Assembly (NCBI GenBank): GCA_965223025.1
Contig: CBDCVP010000022.1
Coordinates: forward strand, 2,285,085-2,349,084
Reading direction: 5' to 3'
Length of the DNA: 64,000 nt
Source of the DNA: JABDMH01 sp965223025
GTDB lineage: Bacteria; Bacteroidota; Bacteroidia; Chitinophagales; Saprospiraceae
Below, piece after piece: positions 1-8,817 of the stretch. The position numbers and the translations under genes were made by a program. Below the pieces are notes generated by a model, which was not told the origin of the DNA, ran no database searches, and saw nothing but the letters and a program-made list of their open reading frames with translations. Position 1 is the stretch's first letter, and each line of letters starts with the position of its first letter.

Positions 1-1753
1 ACTTACCCTTGATCCATCTCAAGGAGGTGGTCCCGCGGTCATAAATATAGTCCCGGTTATAATGATTGCTCAGCAAATCGTTGAATATCTGTGATGATCC
101 CTCCAGATCATACACATCCTTCTTGACGATATTGTTGTTGTTTTTTCTTTCATAATCAAGGCCAAGAAATTTGTTTTTTCCAATAGGCTCCGTATAGCGA
201 ATGTCGATACCATAATTATTTGCATTGTTGGACTGATATTGATCTTGAAATACGCTATCAATAGATCCGGGCATTCCTGACCTACCTGAAAACTGATTGA
301 TGGACTCGAGAAAGGCTTCTTGTCGATCATCCTGGGTGCCAAAGGAGACTGTGGCACTGAGGGATCTCCCAAGTTTCTGAAATTTCTTGCGATACATCAG
401 GGATGAAGTGAAGTTGACATTTTCACCAACTGCCAGATTATCTCTAAATCCGGTGTTGGCTTCCTCTCCGAGCGCATCGATGGTACGACTCTTTCCCAGG
501 AGGCTAAATTCGGAGTCATTAAAAGATAAATTGGCACGAAGGCGAAGATTCTGGGAGGAATCAATTTTATGATTTGCGACGATGTTTACTCGATGGTTAG
601 CATTGATCGAGGTCTCGTCCTCATCTTCTTCACTGAGGAAACTTCTTTCCGACAAGATGTTTTCTCTATTTATTTGCTGGTCCAGATCTTTGCGGATCCG
701 ACTATAAAAATAGCTTGCATTCAAATCAGTTTTCTGACCAAAGTCCTGGTTGAGATTAAGACCTGCGGCATCGGTATTGACAAATCCATTGCTGAGTCCT
801 TCACTCAGTGGAATTCCTGCTGCATTGTTGCTGATGCCGCGTCCTCCACCACTGCGCATTAGATTTCCCATTCCGCCTGCGAAATTTACATAATCATTCA
901 TGGAAAATCCCTGACGATTCACGTTGTTGGTCATCCCGATGAAGGACAGCTGTTGATTTTCGGAAAACCTATTCAGATTTGCCTTAGCTTCGTAGCGGTC
1001 TTTGGTGCCATATCCTCCAGCGACATTGCCAAACACTCCTTTTTTATGCTCTTCCTTGAGCTCAATATTAATGGCCTTTTCATCTGCGCCATCATCAATG
1101 CCGGTAAATTCAGCCATGTCTGATTTCTTGTCAAATACCTGTACCTTATCGACGGCTTCAGCGGGCAGGTTTTTAGTAGCAATTTGTGGATCACGACCAA
1201 AGAACTCCTTTCCATCCACCAGGATTTGTTTGACCTCTTCACCTTGGGCCTTCACGGTACCATCTGACTCGACTTCTACACCGGGCAACTTGCGGAGCAG
1301 ATCCTCCACCACATCGTTGGGTTGCGTTTTGAAGGCGTCGGCGTTGTATTCAATGGTGTCTTTATTGATCATCATAGGAATTCGATCTCCCTTGACCACC
1401 ACTGCATCCAAATCGGAGGCTACGGCTTCCAGGGGAATCGTACCTAGATCATGTTTGGGATCGGTGCCATCTACTGATATTTCTTTAGAATAGGTATAAT
1501 ATCCCAGAAAGCTAGATTGGAGGATGTACGATCCTGCCGGGACTCGCTTCAGCTCGAATTTGCCATCGATATCTGTAATCGAGAAGCTCACCATCACAGA
1601 GTCAATTTGTTGCAATAAAACTACCGTTGCGCTTCCCAATGGACCACTGCTGGAATCGGCTACTGTGCCGACCAAAGTGGTGTTTTTACTCGATTGAGCG
1701 CTAAGTAGTAAGCAGGTGAAAAGCAGTGCTACACTGTGAATAATTCTAATCAT
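1..1753 (-). CDS. TonB-dependent receptor / outer-membrane beta-barrel protein (3' part missing)
   Basis: This outer-membrane receptor is cut by the left window edge, so only about 584 N-terminal residues are visible. I translated it by hand from the ATG at 1753. It has a signal peptide ending near the residues SAQS. Next comes a carboxypeptidase-regulatory-like beta-sandwich (residues about 20-100, with the typical DIDGKFEL and GSYIL elements), then a TonB plug domain with the motifs VEDLLRKLPGV and LVDGKEFFG. The start of a beta-barrel of the OMP_b-brl_3 type (PF14905) follows. Such proteins are TonB/ExbBD-energised or related barrels; the substrate cannot be told. It lies 109 nt downstream of the GLPGLI gene on the same strand, a pairing common in Bacteroidota, so the two are probably co-transcribed. 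Confidence 0.9.
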   Translation of the reverse strand, partial: MIRIIHSVALLFTCLLLSAQSSKNTTLVGTVADSSSGPLGSATVVLLQQIDSVMVSFSITDIDGKFELKRVPAGSYILQSSFLGYYTYSKEISVDGTDPKHDLGTIPLEAVASDLDAVVVKGDRIPMMINKDTIEYNADAFKTQPNDVVEDLLRKLPGVEVESDGTVKAQGEEVKQILVDGKEFFGRDPQIATKNLPAEAVDKVQVFDKKSDMAEFTGIDDGADEKAINIELKEEHKKGVFGNVAGGYGTKDRYEAKANLNRFSENQQLSFIGMTNNVNRQGFSMNDYVNFAGGMGNLMRSGGGRGISNNAAGIPLSEGLSNGFVNTDAAGLNLNQDFGQKTDLNASYFYSRIRKDLDQQINRENILSERSFLSEEDEDETSINANHRVNIVANHKIDSSQNLRLRANLSFNDSEFSLLGKSRTIDALGEEANTGFRDNLAVGENVNFTSSLMYRKKFQKLGRSLSATVSFGTQDDRQEAFLESINQFSGRSGMPGSIDSVFQDQYQSNNANNYGIDIRYTEPIGKNKFLGLDYERKNNNNIVKKDVYDLEGSSQIFNDLLSNHYNRDYIYDRGTTSLRWIKGK

Positions 1754-1862
1754 GATTCTTTTAGGTTTGGTATTTGACATGACCTTGACGATCACCAAGT
1801 GACAAAGAAGTGATTGATATTTCTAGATGGTTATCTTCAGATAATTCTGTATTAACTACCCA

Positions 1863-2615
1863 TCAGTTGCTACCACGACGGGGTGGTCCAAATCCTCTGC
1901 CACCATTCTGTGCACGCATTTCCTTCATTTTTTCGTGCATAATTTCTCGGAATTCCTCCTGCGTTACTTTTTTACCTTTGGTGGGTTCAGCGATGGTCGC
2001 ACTGTCGATCTCTTTCAGATTGATTTCAGTGGCCGTGATGGTGCGTTGACCTTGGTCGATATCCACGTGCAGGACCAGACCCGGTAACTGCCCAAATTCT
2101 CCGGGTCCAAGTGGCACAGGTATCATAGGCGTAAACCATGCCTCCAATTGAATGGTACTATCACCGTAGGTTGCTTTTTGGCAAAGATATTTACCTACCT
2201 GTTTGGATTCTCCGGTGATCTTCCATGCATAGCGATGAGGTTCTCCCTTAATCAGAAATTTCTTGTCCATGAATTCCCGTTGTTCGACGCGTTTGTCTTC
2301 CTTGTAATCTTGCCAAAGCACACCATTGGCTGCCCCTCCCATCATTCTTGCGCGGAAACGCCCTCTGCGATCATTTGGGTCTATGACAGCGGCTTCTTCT
2401 TCTTTGGGTTTCTTGTAGACAGCCTGGTGGTCATCAAAGTGCAAAATCATCTTGTCAGTCCGGTATTGCGGTACCATCTCTTTAAATTGTGCACGGCGAC
2501 CGGTCATGCGTGCGTGGACATCTATGGTCTGCTCGTAAATGATCTCACCAGAAGTCTGGGCAGACATTGTCAGGGTCATAATAAGGCTGGACATTATTAC
2601 AATTAGTCGTTTCAT
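1863..2615 (-). CDS. GLPGLI family protein
   Basis: This is a secreted protein of 250 residues with a signal peptide (residues 1-20, ending MSAQ). It carries the family signature LPGL at about residues 177-180, inside a WFTP...GPGEFGQLPGL block; the family (PF09697) is named from this motif. The function of the family is unknown; its members are often encoded beside TonB-dependent receptors, as here. A long acidic/arginine-rich stretch lies at about 70-95. The gene is the first of a probable two-gene operon with the receptor and is divergent from a two-component system. A TAnnTTTG promoter box (2636-2643, minus strand) precedes the ATG. Confidence 0.88.
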   Translation of the reverse strand: MKRLIVIMSSLIMTLTMSAQTSGEIIYEQTIDVHARMTGRRAQFKEMVPQYRTDKMILHFDDHQAVYKKPKEEEAAVIDPNDRRGRFRARMMGGAANGVLWQDYKEDKRVEQREFMDKKFLIKGEPHRYAWKITGESKQVGKYLCQKATYGDSTIQLEAWFTPMIPVPLGPGEFGQLPGLVLHVDIDQGQRTITATEINLKEIDSATIAEPTKGKKVTQEEFREIMHEKMKEMRAQNGGRGFGPPRRGSN

Positions 2616-2635
2616 AATTTCAATATTTTATAGGA

Positions 2636-2643
2636 CAAAGGTA
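2636..2643 (-). promoter_or_regulatory. -7 promoter box (TACCTTTG) for the GLPGLI/TonB operon
   Basis: On the minus strand the bases read TACCTTTG, a full match to the Bacteroidota -7 box TAnnTTTG, 20 nt before the GLPGLI ATG. No clear -33 TTG is seen at the usual distance, which would fit a promoter that needs an activator. The repeat array at 2664-2701 lies directly upstream. Confidence 0.6.
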
Positions 2644-2663
2644 AATAGCGAAGGAGTGCTTGA

Positions 2664-2701
2664 AGGTTAAAGATCCTTGATTCTAGGTTAATTAAGGTTA
2701 A
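2664..2701. repeat. Three direct repeats AGGTTAA, probable response-regulator binding sites
   Basis: The heptamer AGGTTAA occurs at 2664-2670, 2685-2691 and 2695-2701. The start-to-start spacings are 21 and 10 bp, so all copies face the same side of the helix. OmpR-family regulators bind tandem direct repeats spaced about 10-11 bp. The array sits between the divergent promoters at 2636-2643 and 2730-2737, at about -40 to -80 from the presumed start of the histidine-kinase mRNA and about -35 to -70 from that of the GLPGLI gene. That the neighbouring regulator binds here is inference. Confidence 0.55.
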
Positions 2702-2729
2702 TCACGCCCTTTGATCGGATAAAACGATC

Positions 2730-2737
2730 TAATTTTG
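2730..2737 (+). promoter_or_regulatory. -7 promoter box (TAATTTTG) for the two-component operon
   Basis: TAATTTTG matches TAnnTTTG, with a possible -33 TTTG at 2710-2713 (16 nt between them, slightly short). The box ends only 4 nt before the ATG at 2742, so transcription should begin at or just inside the start codon. This predicts a leaderless mRNA or a start at the second ATG (2745). Confidence 0.6.
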
Positions 2738-2741
2738 GGAT

Positions 2742-4175
2742 ATGATGAAGAGGTGGTGGCAGGACTCGATCGCTTGGCTGATGCTGATCAGCTTTCTCCT
2801 GGTGATATTATTGTCGGGCAGCTGGTTGTATAATACCTATCAGTCAGACCGGGATTCCATGATGAAAGATGCAACCCATTTGTTTACCAATGCCATACGG
2901 TCATTGGAGGATTCGTTGATTCAGGAAAATGTCATTGTCCATTTTCGGCGTGGACCTGGAGACTTTACTGCAGGGAGAAATGCGACAAGGAGTGGGGTCG
3001 ATGACAGCACGCAGATCATAGTCTTAAAGAAAGAAGCACGCGCGGAAAGGGACCGGAGAGCACATCCCCTTCGCACTTTTAGACGACGTATGCTGTCTAG
3101 ACCAGATCGTGGTTTTACTGGTTCTTTGTCATTTCTGCTAGGTGCGCTAAGGGACACCATTCGTCCACCACAGATGGATGATACAGTATCTGTGCAGGCA
3201 GTTCAGGATGCGATTGAGCGTCAACTCGATTTACACATGAAACCACAAGATCTGCCATACGCCTATCACCTACACAGTACTGCGGATAGCCTTTCTTATC
3301 GTGCCACTACCAAGCCCTACCATGATGTGAGCACAAAACGACATTATGCCTTGGTATTGAAGGATTACAGAGGCCATCTAATCAAGGGCATGTTGCCAGA
3401 AATGTTATTCACGTTGATGCTTTTAATATTTACTGCTTTGGCCTTTATCACGAGTCATCGCAGTATGGCCAAGCAGCGCAGGCTATCGCTGCTAAAGAAT
3501 GAGTTGGTCAGCAATATTACGCACGAGTTAAAGACTCCCATTGCTACGGTAAGGGTAGCTCTGGAGGCCTTGCAAAGCTTTGATGCCGGTCAAGATCCGG
3601 AGCGGACCAAGGAATACATAGAGATATCGCAAAATGAATTGATGCGGCTTGAGATCCTGGTTGATAATGTATTAAAGGCTTCTGTCGCTGAAGGGAAGGA
3701 GATGCAGCTAAATCTGGAGCAAGTCAACATGCATACACTCGTATCTGAAATATTAGAGACCATGAAGTTGCAGTTTGAGAAGATGCGAGCTTCCGTACAT
3801 TTTAATTCCACTGCTTCGCAACAGTTGTTGAAGGCAGATCGGGTACACCTTACCAGCATTATTTACAATCTGCTGGACAATGCCTTGAAGTATAGTCAAG
3901 GGAGTCCGAAGATTGATGTGAACTTGCGAGTCGATGCGAACGATGTAGTGCTGGATATCGTGGATGATGGCTTTGGAATCCCGAAAGCCTATCAGTCAAG
4001 GATATTTGAGAAGTTTTTTCGTGTGCCGACACATAATGTGCACGATACGAAAGGATATGGCCTTGGGCTCAACTATGTCAAGAAGGTCGTAGAGCAACAC
4101 GGGGGTAGCATTACTGTACAAGATGCAGCTAGTAGGGGCACAGTTTTTACCATCAGACTACCCAAGTCGATATGA
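2742..4175 (+). CDS. Sensor histidine kinase (two-component system)
   Basis: This membrane-bound histidine kinase of 477 residues senses a signal and phosphorylates the response regulator encoded next to it. Transmembrane segment 1 is at about 10-31 and segment 2 at about 217-238, leaving a periplasmic sensor region of about 185 residues with no domain I recognise. The cytoplasmic part has an H box with the phospho-accepting His261 (THELKTP), an N box at about 376-384, a G1 box DDGFGIP (408-414), an F box and a G2 box GYGLGL (438-443). Its stop overlaps the regulator's ATG by 4 nt, so the two are translationally coupled. The start could also be Met2. Confidence 0.95.
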   Translation: MMKRWWQDSIAWLMLISFLLVILLSGSWLYNTYQSDRDSMMKDATHLFTNAIRSLEDSLIQENVIVHFRRGPGDFTAGRNATRSGVDDSTQIIVLKKEARAERDRRAHPLRTFRRRMLSRPDRGFTGSLSFLLGALRDTIRPPQMDDTVSVQAVQDAIERQLDLHMKPQDLPYAYHLHSTADSLSYRATTKPYHDVSTKRHYALVLKDYRGHLIKGMLPEMLFTLMLLIFTALAFITSHRSMAKQRRLSLLKNELVSNITHELKTPIATVRVALEALQSFDAGQDPERTKEYIEISQNELMRLEILVDNVLKASVAEGKEMQLNLEQVNMHTLVSEILETMKLQFEKMRASVHFNSTASQQLLKADRVHLTSIIYNLLDNALKYSQGSPKIDVNLRVDANDVVLDIVDDGFGIPKAYQSRIFEKFFRVPTHNVHDTKGYGLGLNYVKKVVEQHGGSITVQDAASRGTVFTIRLPKSI

Positions 4176-4861
4176 AGGGAGTAAAGATTTTGTATGTCGA
4201 GGATGAACCTTTTTTGGGAAAGATTGTCAAGGAGAGTCTGGAAAGCCGTGGCTATGTGGTCGAAATGGCTACGGATGGCTTGGCGGCACTAGATAACTTT
4301 CGAAAAGGCAGCCCCGACGTTTGCCTTTTTGATGTGATGCTTCCGAGAATGGATGGATTTACCTTGGGTAGGGAGGTGAGAAAGATCGACAGTAAGGTGC
4401 CGATCTTATACGTCACTGCCAAAGATCAGACCGGAGATGTGCTGGAAGGGTTTGATGCGGGGGGAAATGATTATATCAAGAAACCTTTTAGCATGGAGGA
4501 GCTCATCGTACGAATCGATAATCTGTGGAAATTGTCCAGGGATCGTCAGCAGGATGATGACATTAAGAAGGTCATTGAGCTGGGAGATTTTTCTTTTCAT
4601 CCAGACGAAATGAAATTGGTATATAAATCTGAGGAGCAAAAATTGTCACACAAAGAAAATGAACTGCTGAGATTATTGACACGTCATCCAAACGAGGTCA
4701 TCGATCGAAAGCAAATATTAAATCTGATATGGGGTGATGATCACTTCTTCAATTCGAGAAATCTCGATGTATATGTTCGGAAACTGAGGAGTCATTTATC
4801 CGCAGATCCCAAGGTGCAGATTATTACGCTGAAGGGTGTGGGTTATCGGTTTGTATGCTGA
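4172..4861 (+). CDS. Response regulator, OmpR/PhoB family
   Basis: This is a DNA-binding response regulator of 229 residues. The receiver domain (1-120) has the acidic residues Glu10/Asp11, the phospho-acceptor Asp54 (within LFDVMLPRMDG), the conserved Thr82 and the Lys103/Lys104-Pro switch region. A winged-helix Trans_reg_C domain (about 130-229) ends with the usual LKGVGYRF. It is the partner of the upstream kinase, with a 4-nt ATGA overlap. OmpR-type regulators bind tandem repeats of about 10 bp; the AGGTTAA repeats at 2664-2701 are the obvious candidate target, giving autoregulation plus control of the GLPGLI/TonB operon (inference). Confidence 0.95.
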   Translation: MKGVKILYVEDEPFLGKIVKESLESRGYVVEMATDGLAALDNFRKGSPDVCLFDVMLPRMDGFTLGREVRKIDSKVPILYVTAKDQTGDVLEGFDAGGNDYIKKPFSMEELIVRIDNLWKLSRDRQQDDDIKKVIELGDFSFHPDEMKLVYKSEEQKLSHKENELLRLLTRHPNEVIDRKQILNLIWGDDHFFNSRNLDVYVRKLRSHLSADPKVQIITLKGVGYRFVC

Positions 4862-4903
4862 AGAGCTAGGAGATGTTGAGTCGAGGGTTACTCGTTTTCT
4901 AAA

Positions 4904-5326
4904 TTATTTTCCCAATAGGGGTTTGTGCTTGATGGAATGGTATTTCAAAGCCAATTCAATGCACTCTTTTATTTCCCTCGTAGGTATGTCATCATTCACG
5001 TCAAATAGAATAGCTCTGTTTTTTTCGTACCGAAATAGGTCGCCAAAAATAACTTTAAAGGTGGGAACCAGACTGCTCTGACAGTTGAAATACATCGCGT
5101 ATTGATTGGGAAATTTTGATTTCCAATCAATTCTAATAGTGGTACCTTTCTTTACTAGGTAACTAGGCTCTCCCCATTTCAACGTTTCTTCAATCTCAGT
5201 GATGCCATCGGTTTCCCTAGCCGTTTCTATGATGAGATCGCGCAAATATTTCAATTTACTTTGGACAGCTTCGGGATAGGATCGAAATTTATGGTCAACT
5301 TTAGGATTGCGATTTATTTTCATCAC
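4904..5326 (-). CDS. DUF1801 domain protein
   Basis: This protein of 140 residues belongs to the DUF1801 (YdhG-like) family: small soluble proteins with the pattern of a conserved Trp-Gly-x-Pro-Ser-Tyr (here KWGEPSYLV at about 49-57) and a late ECIELALKYH helix. Its biochemical role is unknown. The start is Met1 or Met2 (tandem ATGs). It lies 24 nt downstream of the next gene on the minus strand, so the two may share a transcript. Confidence 0.8.
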   Translation of the reverse strand: MMKINRNPKVDHKFRSYPEAVQSKLKYLRDLIIETARETDGITEIEETLKWGEPSYLVKKGTTIRIDWKSKFPNQYAMYFNCQSSLVPTFKVIFGDLFRYEKNRAILFDVNDDIPTREIKECIELALKYHSIKHKPLLGK

Positions 5327-5350
5327 GGTTCTATAGTATTATTTAGAGAA

Positions 5351-5830
5351 TTATCTCATAAAAAACCACCCATGACTTCCTGCAACCGCACCAGCCGTGG
5401 TGATCAAACTCAAAATAAGCAAGATCCAATGGGCTCGATGTATGAATGCAAGTGTTTTGGATGGGTTCTTCTCCGCATAATGTTTGAATAGTCGACGGAG
5501 GAAAAGGGGTTCGAATACATACAAAACCAAAGTAAATAAGATCCAGACAATGGTCATCGCATGTATCCACCAGAAATTCACATTAATATACCGATCCCAC
5601 GCGTCCAGTTCATACATCATGTAAAAACCTGTGAGGCCCGACAGCAATGTCGTTATTTTGGCCTGGAGGGCAAATCTTCCTTCGATTTGTTCAAAGGTTT
5701 TTATCTGATCATCTGGAGACTGTAGATTTCTGATGGCTGGTATGATGACTGTTGTGACCATCGCTACTCCTCCGATCCACAGAACGACAGCAAGGACATG
5801 GATGATGCGGGACAGTACTAGGTACTTCAT
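5351..5830 (-). CDS. Four-helix membrane protein, CopD-like
   Basis: This integral membrane protein of 159 residues has four predicted transmembrane helices (about 7-27, 56-74, 88-108 and 133-152). Its start, with a His-x4-WIGG-type element (RIIHVLAVVLWIGG), resembles the CopD/DUF2269 group, whose members have been linked to copper or haem handling. The assignment to a family is tentative, and no metal site beyond the N-terminal histidine can be named. It ends 55 nt downstream of the MscS gene start region's partner and precedes the DUF1801 gene on the same strand. Confidence 0.65.
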   Translation of the reverse strand: MKYLVLSRIIHVLAVVLWIGGVAMVTTVIIPAIRNLQSPDDQIKTFEQIEGRFALQAKITTLLSGLTGFYMMYELDAWDRYINVNFWWIHAMTIVWILFTLVLYVFEPLFLRRLFKHYAEKNPSKTLAFIHRAHWILLILSLITTAGAVAGSHGWFFMR

Positions 5831-5885
5831 GATTGCTTTTTCTTATTGGTCAATGGTCAAAGTTTGTCTACTGGGCAACGGATTT

Positions 5886-7562
5886 TTATGCGATCGATTC
5901 TGTGGATGAATCATCAGGTGAAAGACCCTCCAGCTGTTTCCGGTAGCTTTCAAAATAGTTTTTCCAAATGCGATCGATCTCGCCATTATCACGAATCGGT
6001 GTTGGTGTTAGGCTGGCCTGGCCAGGCATCTCTTCTATGTGAATGGTGCTGGATGGAAAGGCGAAGCGAATATTCAGTGCTTCTGCCCAGCGCAGTATGG
6101 CGAGTTGCACAGATTCCTTGATGCGCAATTCATCGACATAGGTGGGGGCAATGATGTAGGCACGGATAAAAATATTCAAAGAGAAATCGGCCATTTCGGT
6201 GAAGTAGGCATAAATATCATCATTGGCGATTTCGGGGTGTTGTAGGAGAATCTCATTGATCCCAGCGACAAACTTTTCGATCAGAACTGGTGGAGTATCA
6301 TAGGTGATGCCTGCCTTCGACTGAAATAACCTGTATTGGCGCACTCCTTTGTTGGTCACATTGATATTGGCCATGCTACCGTTGGGCACGGCAATGATGC
6401 TGGTGTCTGGTGTACGGATACGAGTAGATCTAAATCCCACCTGAGTGACGGTGCCGGCAAAACCATCACCTTCCACCCAGTCACCGATTTGGAAAGGGCG
6501 ATCGGTGAAAATCATAAACGATCCCAGAAAGTTCTTGACTGTGTCTTGTGCCGCCAGCGCCAAAGCAAGACCACCGATAGATACACCAGCAATGAGAGCG
6601 GTAACATTAAAGTCGAGTAAATGCAGAATCTGTAGCAATCCGATGCCAATGATCACTATCTTGAGAATTTGTTTGAGTAGGGGCGACAGTTGCTCATCCA
6701 TGCGGCTTTCAGTTCTGGCAGTCACACCTTCCAAATACGCCATGAGCAGGTTGAGCAATCTCAGGGCCAGGAAAACTATAGTCAGTGTGAGCAATATCCT
6801 CAGTGAGGTTTGGATGAAGGCACTGACTTTTACAGGCAGTTGGAGCAGGGGTACAAACAACTTGATGGCCCAGATCAGCAACCAGATGCTGATCACATTG
6901 GCGATTTTTCGCGCATGGTCGTAAAAGTCCTCCACACTCGACAACTGGATACTTGAACTCTTACGGATGACAAACCGCAGAATCACAGCGATCAATAGGT
7001 AAAATAGAGCGCCGAATGACAGCAGTATCACGATGCCCAAATATTGCCAGCCGGATAGTCCCAAGAATTTGGTTCCTGAGCGGTCACTGAATAAACTTAC
7101 TAATCGATCAGTACCCATTGGGTATACCTGTCTGTGAAGTCGATCAATCACTTGGCCAGTCTCGGTTGCATAATGCCATTGGTCTCCGGTTTTCTCCAGG
7201 TAGACTTCTGGTAAGTCTGATGGGAAGGGAGTGTAGAAGTGTTTCTTTGAGACAGAATCCACATAGTTTTCTTCTTGAGGTAATTGATTCATGTATACAT
7301 ATAGGCCCTGTCCATCAAGTACTTGTCTTAGCTTGATTGCCCAATCCTGACGTTCGGTGCTATCGCCACCGACAAAGGATTGTGCAGATACTTCGGGTTG
7401 GTAGTGATCGGGTTGAAGGTGATATAAGTGGACCCAGATGGCATCGTGAGGTGTGGATCTTTCCAGTCGATCCTGCAGATTTTGTGACACCCCGTGTAGA
7501 GGGAGTAAAATCAGGAGCCCAAAAATGATCATCGGTATAAGAGCCTGTAGATTTCGTCTCAT
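5886..7562 (-). CDS. Mechanosensitive ion channel, MscS family
   Basis: This inner-membrane channel of 558 residues opens under membrane tension and protects against osmotic downshock. It has a signal peptide (1-26), a periplasmic N-terminal domain of about 140 residues, transmembrane helices at about 172-198, 222-240, 253-275 and 300-316, and the pore-lining MscS helix at about 320-345 (a Gly/Ala-rich stretch ending LALAAQDTVKNFLGS). The beta domain follows (GDWVEGDGFAGTV at 361-373) and then the C-terminal alpha/beta domain. The N-terminal extension makes it a longer member than E. coli MscS. A TAnnTTTG box lies only 4 nt before its ATG. Confidence 0.93.
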   Translation of the reverse strand: MRRNLQALIPMIIFGLLILLPLHGVSQNLQDRLERSTPHDAIWVHLYHLQPDHYQPEVSAQSFVGGDSTERQDWAIKLRQVLDGQGLYVYMNQLPQEENYVDSVSKKHFYTPFPSDLPEVYLEKTGDQWHYATETGQVIDRLHRQVYPMGTDRLVSLFSDRSGTKFLGLSGWQYLGIVILLSFGALFYLLIAVILRFVIRKSSSIQLSSVEDFYDHARKIANVISIWLLIWAIKLFVPLLQLPVKVSAFIQTSLRILLTLTIVFLALRLLNLLMAYLEGVTARTESRMDEQLSPLLKQILKIVIIGIGLLQILHLLDFNVTALIAGVSIGGLALALAAQDTVKNFLGSFMIFTDRPFQIGDWVEGDGFAGTVTQVGFRSTRIRTPDTSIIAVPNGSMANINVTNKGVRQYRLFQSKAGITYDTPPVLIEKFVAGINEILLQHPEIANDDIYAYFTEMADFSLNIFIRAYIIAPTYVDELRIKESVQLAILRWAEALNIRFAFPSSTIHIEEMPGQASLTPTPIRDNGEIDRIWKNYFESYRKQLEGLSPDDSSTESIA

Positions 7563-7566
7563 GCAG

Positions 7567-7574
7567 CAAAATTA
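7567..7574 (-). promoter_or_regulatory. -7 promoter box (TAATTTTG) for the MscS gene
   Basis: The minus strand reads TAATTTTG, a full match to TAnnTTTG, ending 4 nt before the ATG at 7562. The encoded protein begins with a signal peptide immediately at that ATG, so a later start is unlikely and the mRNA may be leaderless. Confidence 0.55.
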
Positions 7575-7657
7575 CGGCTTTGTAAAGGAGCTGAAAAAGG
7601 AATCGTTTTTTATTTGGTGGAAGACTATGTTGGAGCGGTGGAATGTCCCTCTTTTCG

Positions 7658-7665
7658 TAGTTTTG
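7658..7665 (+). promoter_or_regulatory. -7 promoter box (TAGTTTTG) for trhO
   Basis: TAGTTTTG matches TAnnTTTG 26 nt before the trhO ATG. No well-placed -33 TTG is visible. Confidence 0.5.
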
Positions 7666-7691
7666 CGAAGTAGTCTAAAGAATGAGAAAAG

Positions 7692-8732
7692 ATGCCATTG
7701 CATAACCGAAGGAATAAAGATGAGCTCAGGGAGATGATGATTAAGTCCGATCTGAAGCGGACTACACTTTCCTTTTATAAGTACCATCCTATAGCCAGTC
7801 CGCAGCAATTCAGAGATCAGCTTTACCTTCACTTAGCTGAGCTGAATGTGCTTGGGAGAATATACGTAGCCAGAGAAGGTATCAATGGACAAATCTCCGT
7901 GCCCAGTGTGCAAATGAGAGCATTCAAGGCGCAGCTGGATGAGATTGACTTCTTGAGAGATGTACGGTTGAATATAGCTATAGAGGATGATGGTAAATCG
8001 TTCTATGTCCTGAAAATCAAGCTAAAAAACAAGATAGTCGCTGATGGTATCACAGATCCCATCGATTTGTCTGATGGTGGAAAGCACATCGATGCCAAGG
8101 CATTCAATGAGTTGACCTCAGGTGAGGATACGGTGGTGGTTGATATGCGTAATCATTATGAGAGTGAGGTGGGTCATTTTGAAGGCGCGATCTGCCCAGA
8201 TGTCGAAACATTTAGAGAATCGATCCAAGTGGTGGAAGATCTACTGCAGCCGCACCGTGAGAAACACATTGTCATGTATTGTACTGGTGGTATTAGGTGC
8301 GAGAAGGCAACCGCCTACTTCAAGAAGAAGGGTTTCGAGAAGTTGTACCAACTGGATGGAGGGATCATTGAGTATGCACGCAAAGCCAATGCCTTGGGAA
8401 TCCCCAACAAGTTTAGGGGCAAAAACTTTGTGTTTGATGAGCGTTTGGGGGAAAGAATCTCCGATGAGGTGATAGCGCACTGTCATCAATGTGGTGCTGA
8501 ATGTGATACTCATGTCAACTGTGCCAATGATGCTTGCCATCTCCTGTTTATCCAATGCGATGCTTGCGCACAGAAATACCATCGGTGCTGTTCAGAAAAA
8601 TGCGCATCATTTGAAGCTCTGCCTAAGGAAGAAAAAGAAGCGTTGAAGAAGAAATTGGAATTTAACGGTACTAAATTCGGTAAGGGCCGCTACAAGGCCA
8701 AACATCAAGACGAACCACTTAATGTCTCCTGA
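7692..8732 (+). CDS. trhO: tRNA uridine(34) hydroxylase TrhO
   Basis: TrhO (YceA) hydroxylates C5 of the wobble uridine of certain tRNAs, the oxygen-dependent route to 5-hydroxyuridine. The 346-residue protein matches E. coli YceA nearly end to end, as recalled from that sequence. It has an N-terminal domain (1-125), a rhodanese domain (about 140-235) with the catalytic loop CTGGIRC beginning at Cys197, the conserved GKNFVFDER element, and a cysteine-rich C-terminal region (about 263-300) that probably binds zinc. The start MPLHNRR matches the usual MPVLHNR start. It is transcribed alone, divergent from the MscS gene. Confidence 0.97.
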   Translation: MPLHNRRNKDELREMMIKSDLKRTTLSFYKYHPIASPQQFRDQLYLHLAELNVLGRIYVAREGINGQISVPSVQMRAFKAQLDEIDFLRDVRLNIAIEDDGKSFYVLKIKLKNKIVADGITDPIDLSDGGKHIDAKAFNELTSGEDTVVVDMRNHYESEVGHFEGAICPDVETFRESIQVVEDLLQPHREKHIVMYCTGGIRCEKATAYFKKKGFEKLYQLDGGIIEYARKANALGIPNKFRGKNFVFDERLGERISDEVIAHCHQCGAECDTHVNCANDACHLLFIQCDACAQKYHRCCSEKCASFEALPKEEKEALKKKLEFNGTKFGKGRYKAKHQDEPLNVS

Positions 8733-8817
8733 TATTAAGTGTGTCGCTTCAAGAAACTTTGGTCCCTTGTTTGACGGCAGTTGAAGTCCACCACCGCAAC
8801 ATACTCAAGGGGTCTGT

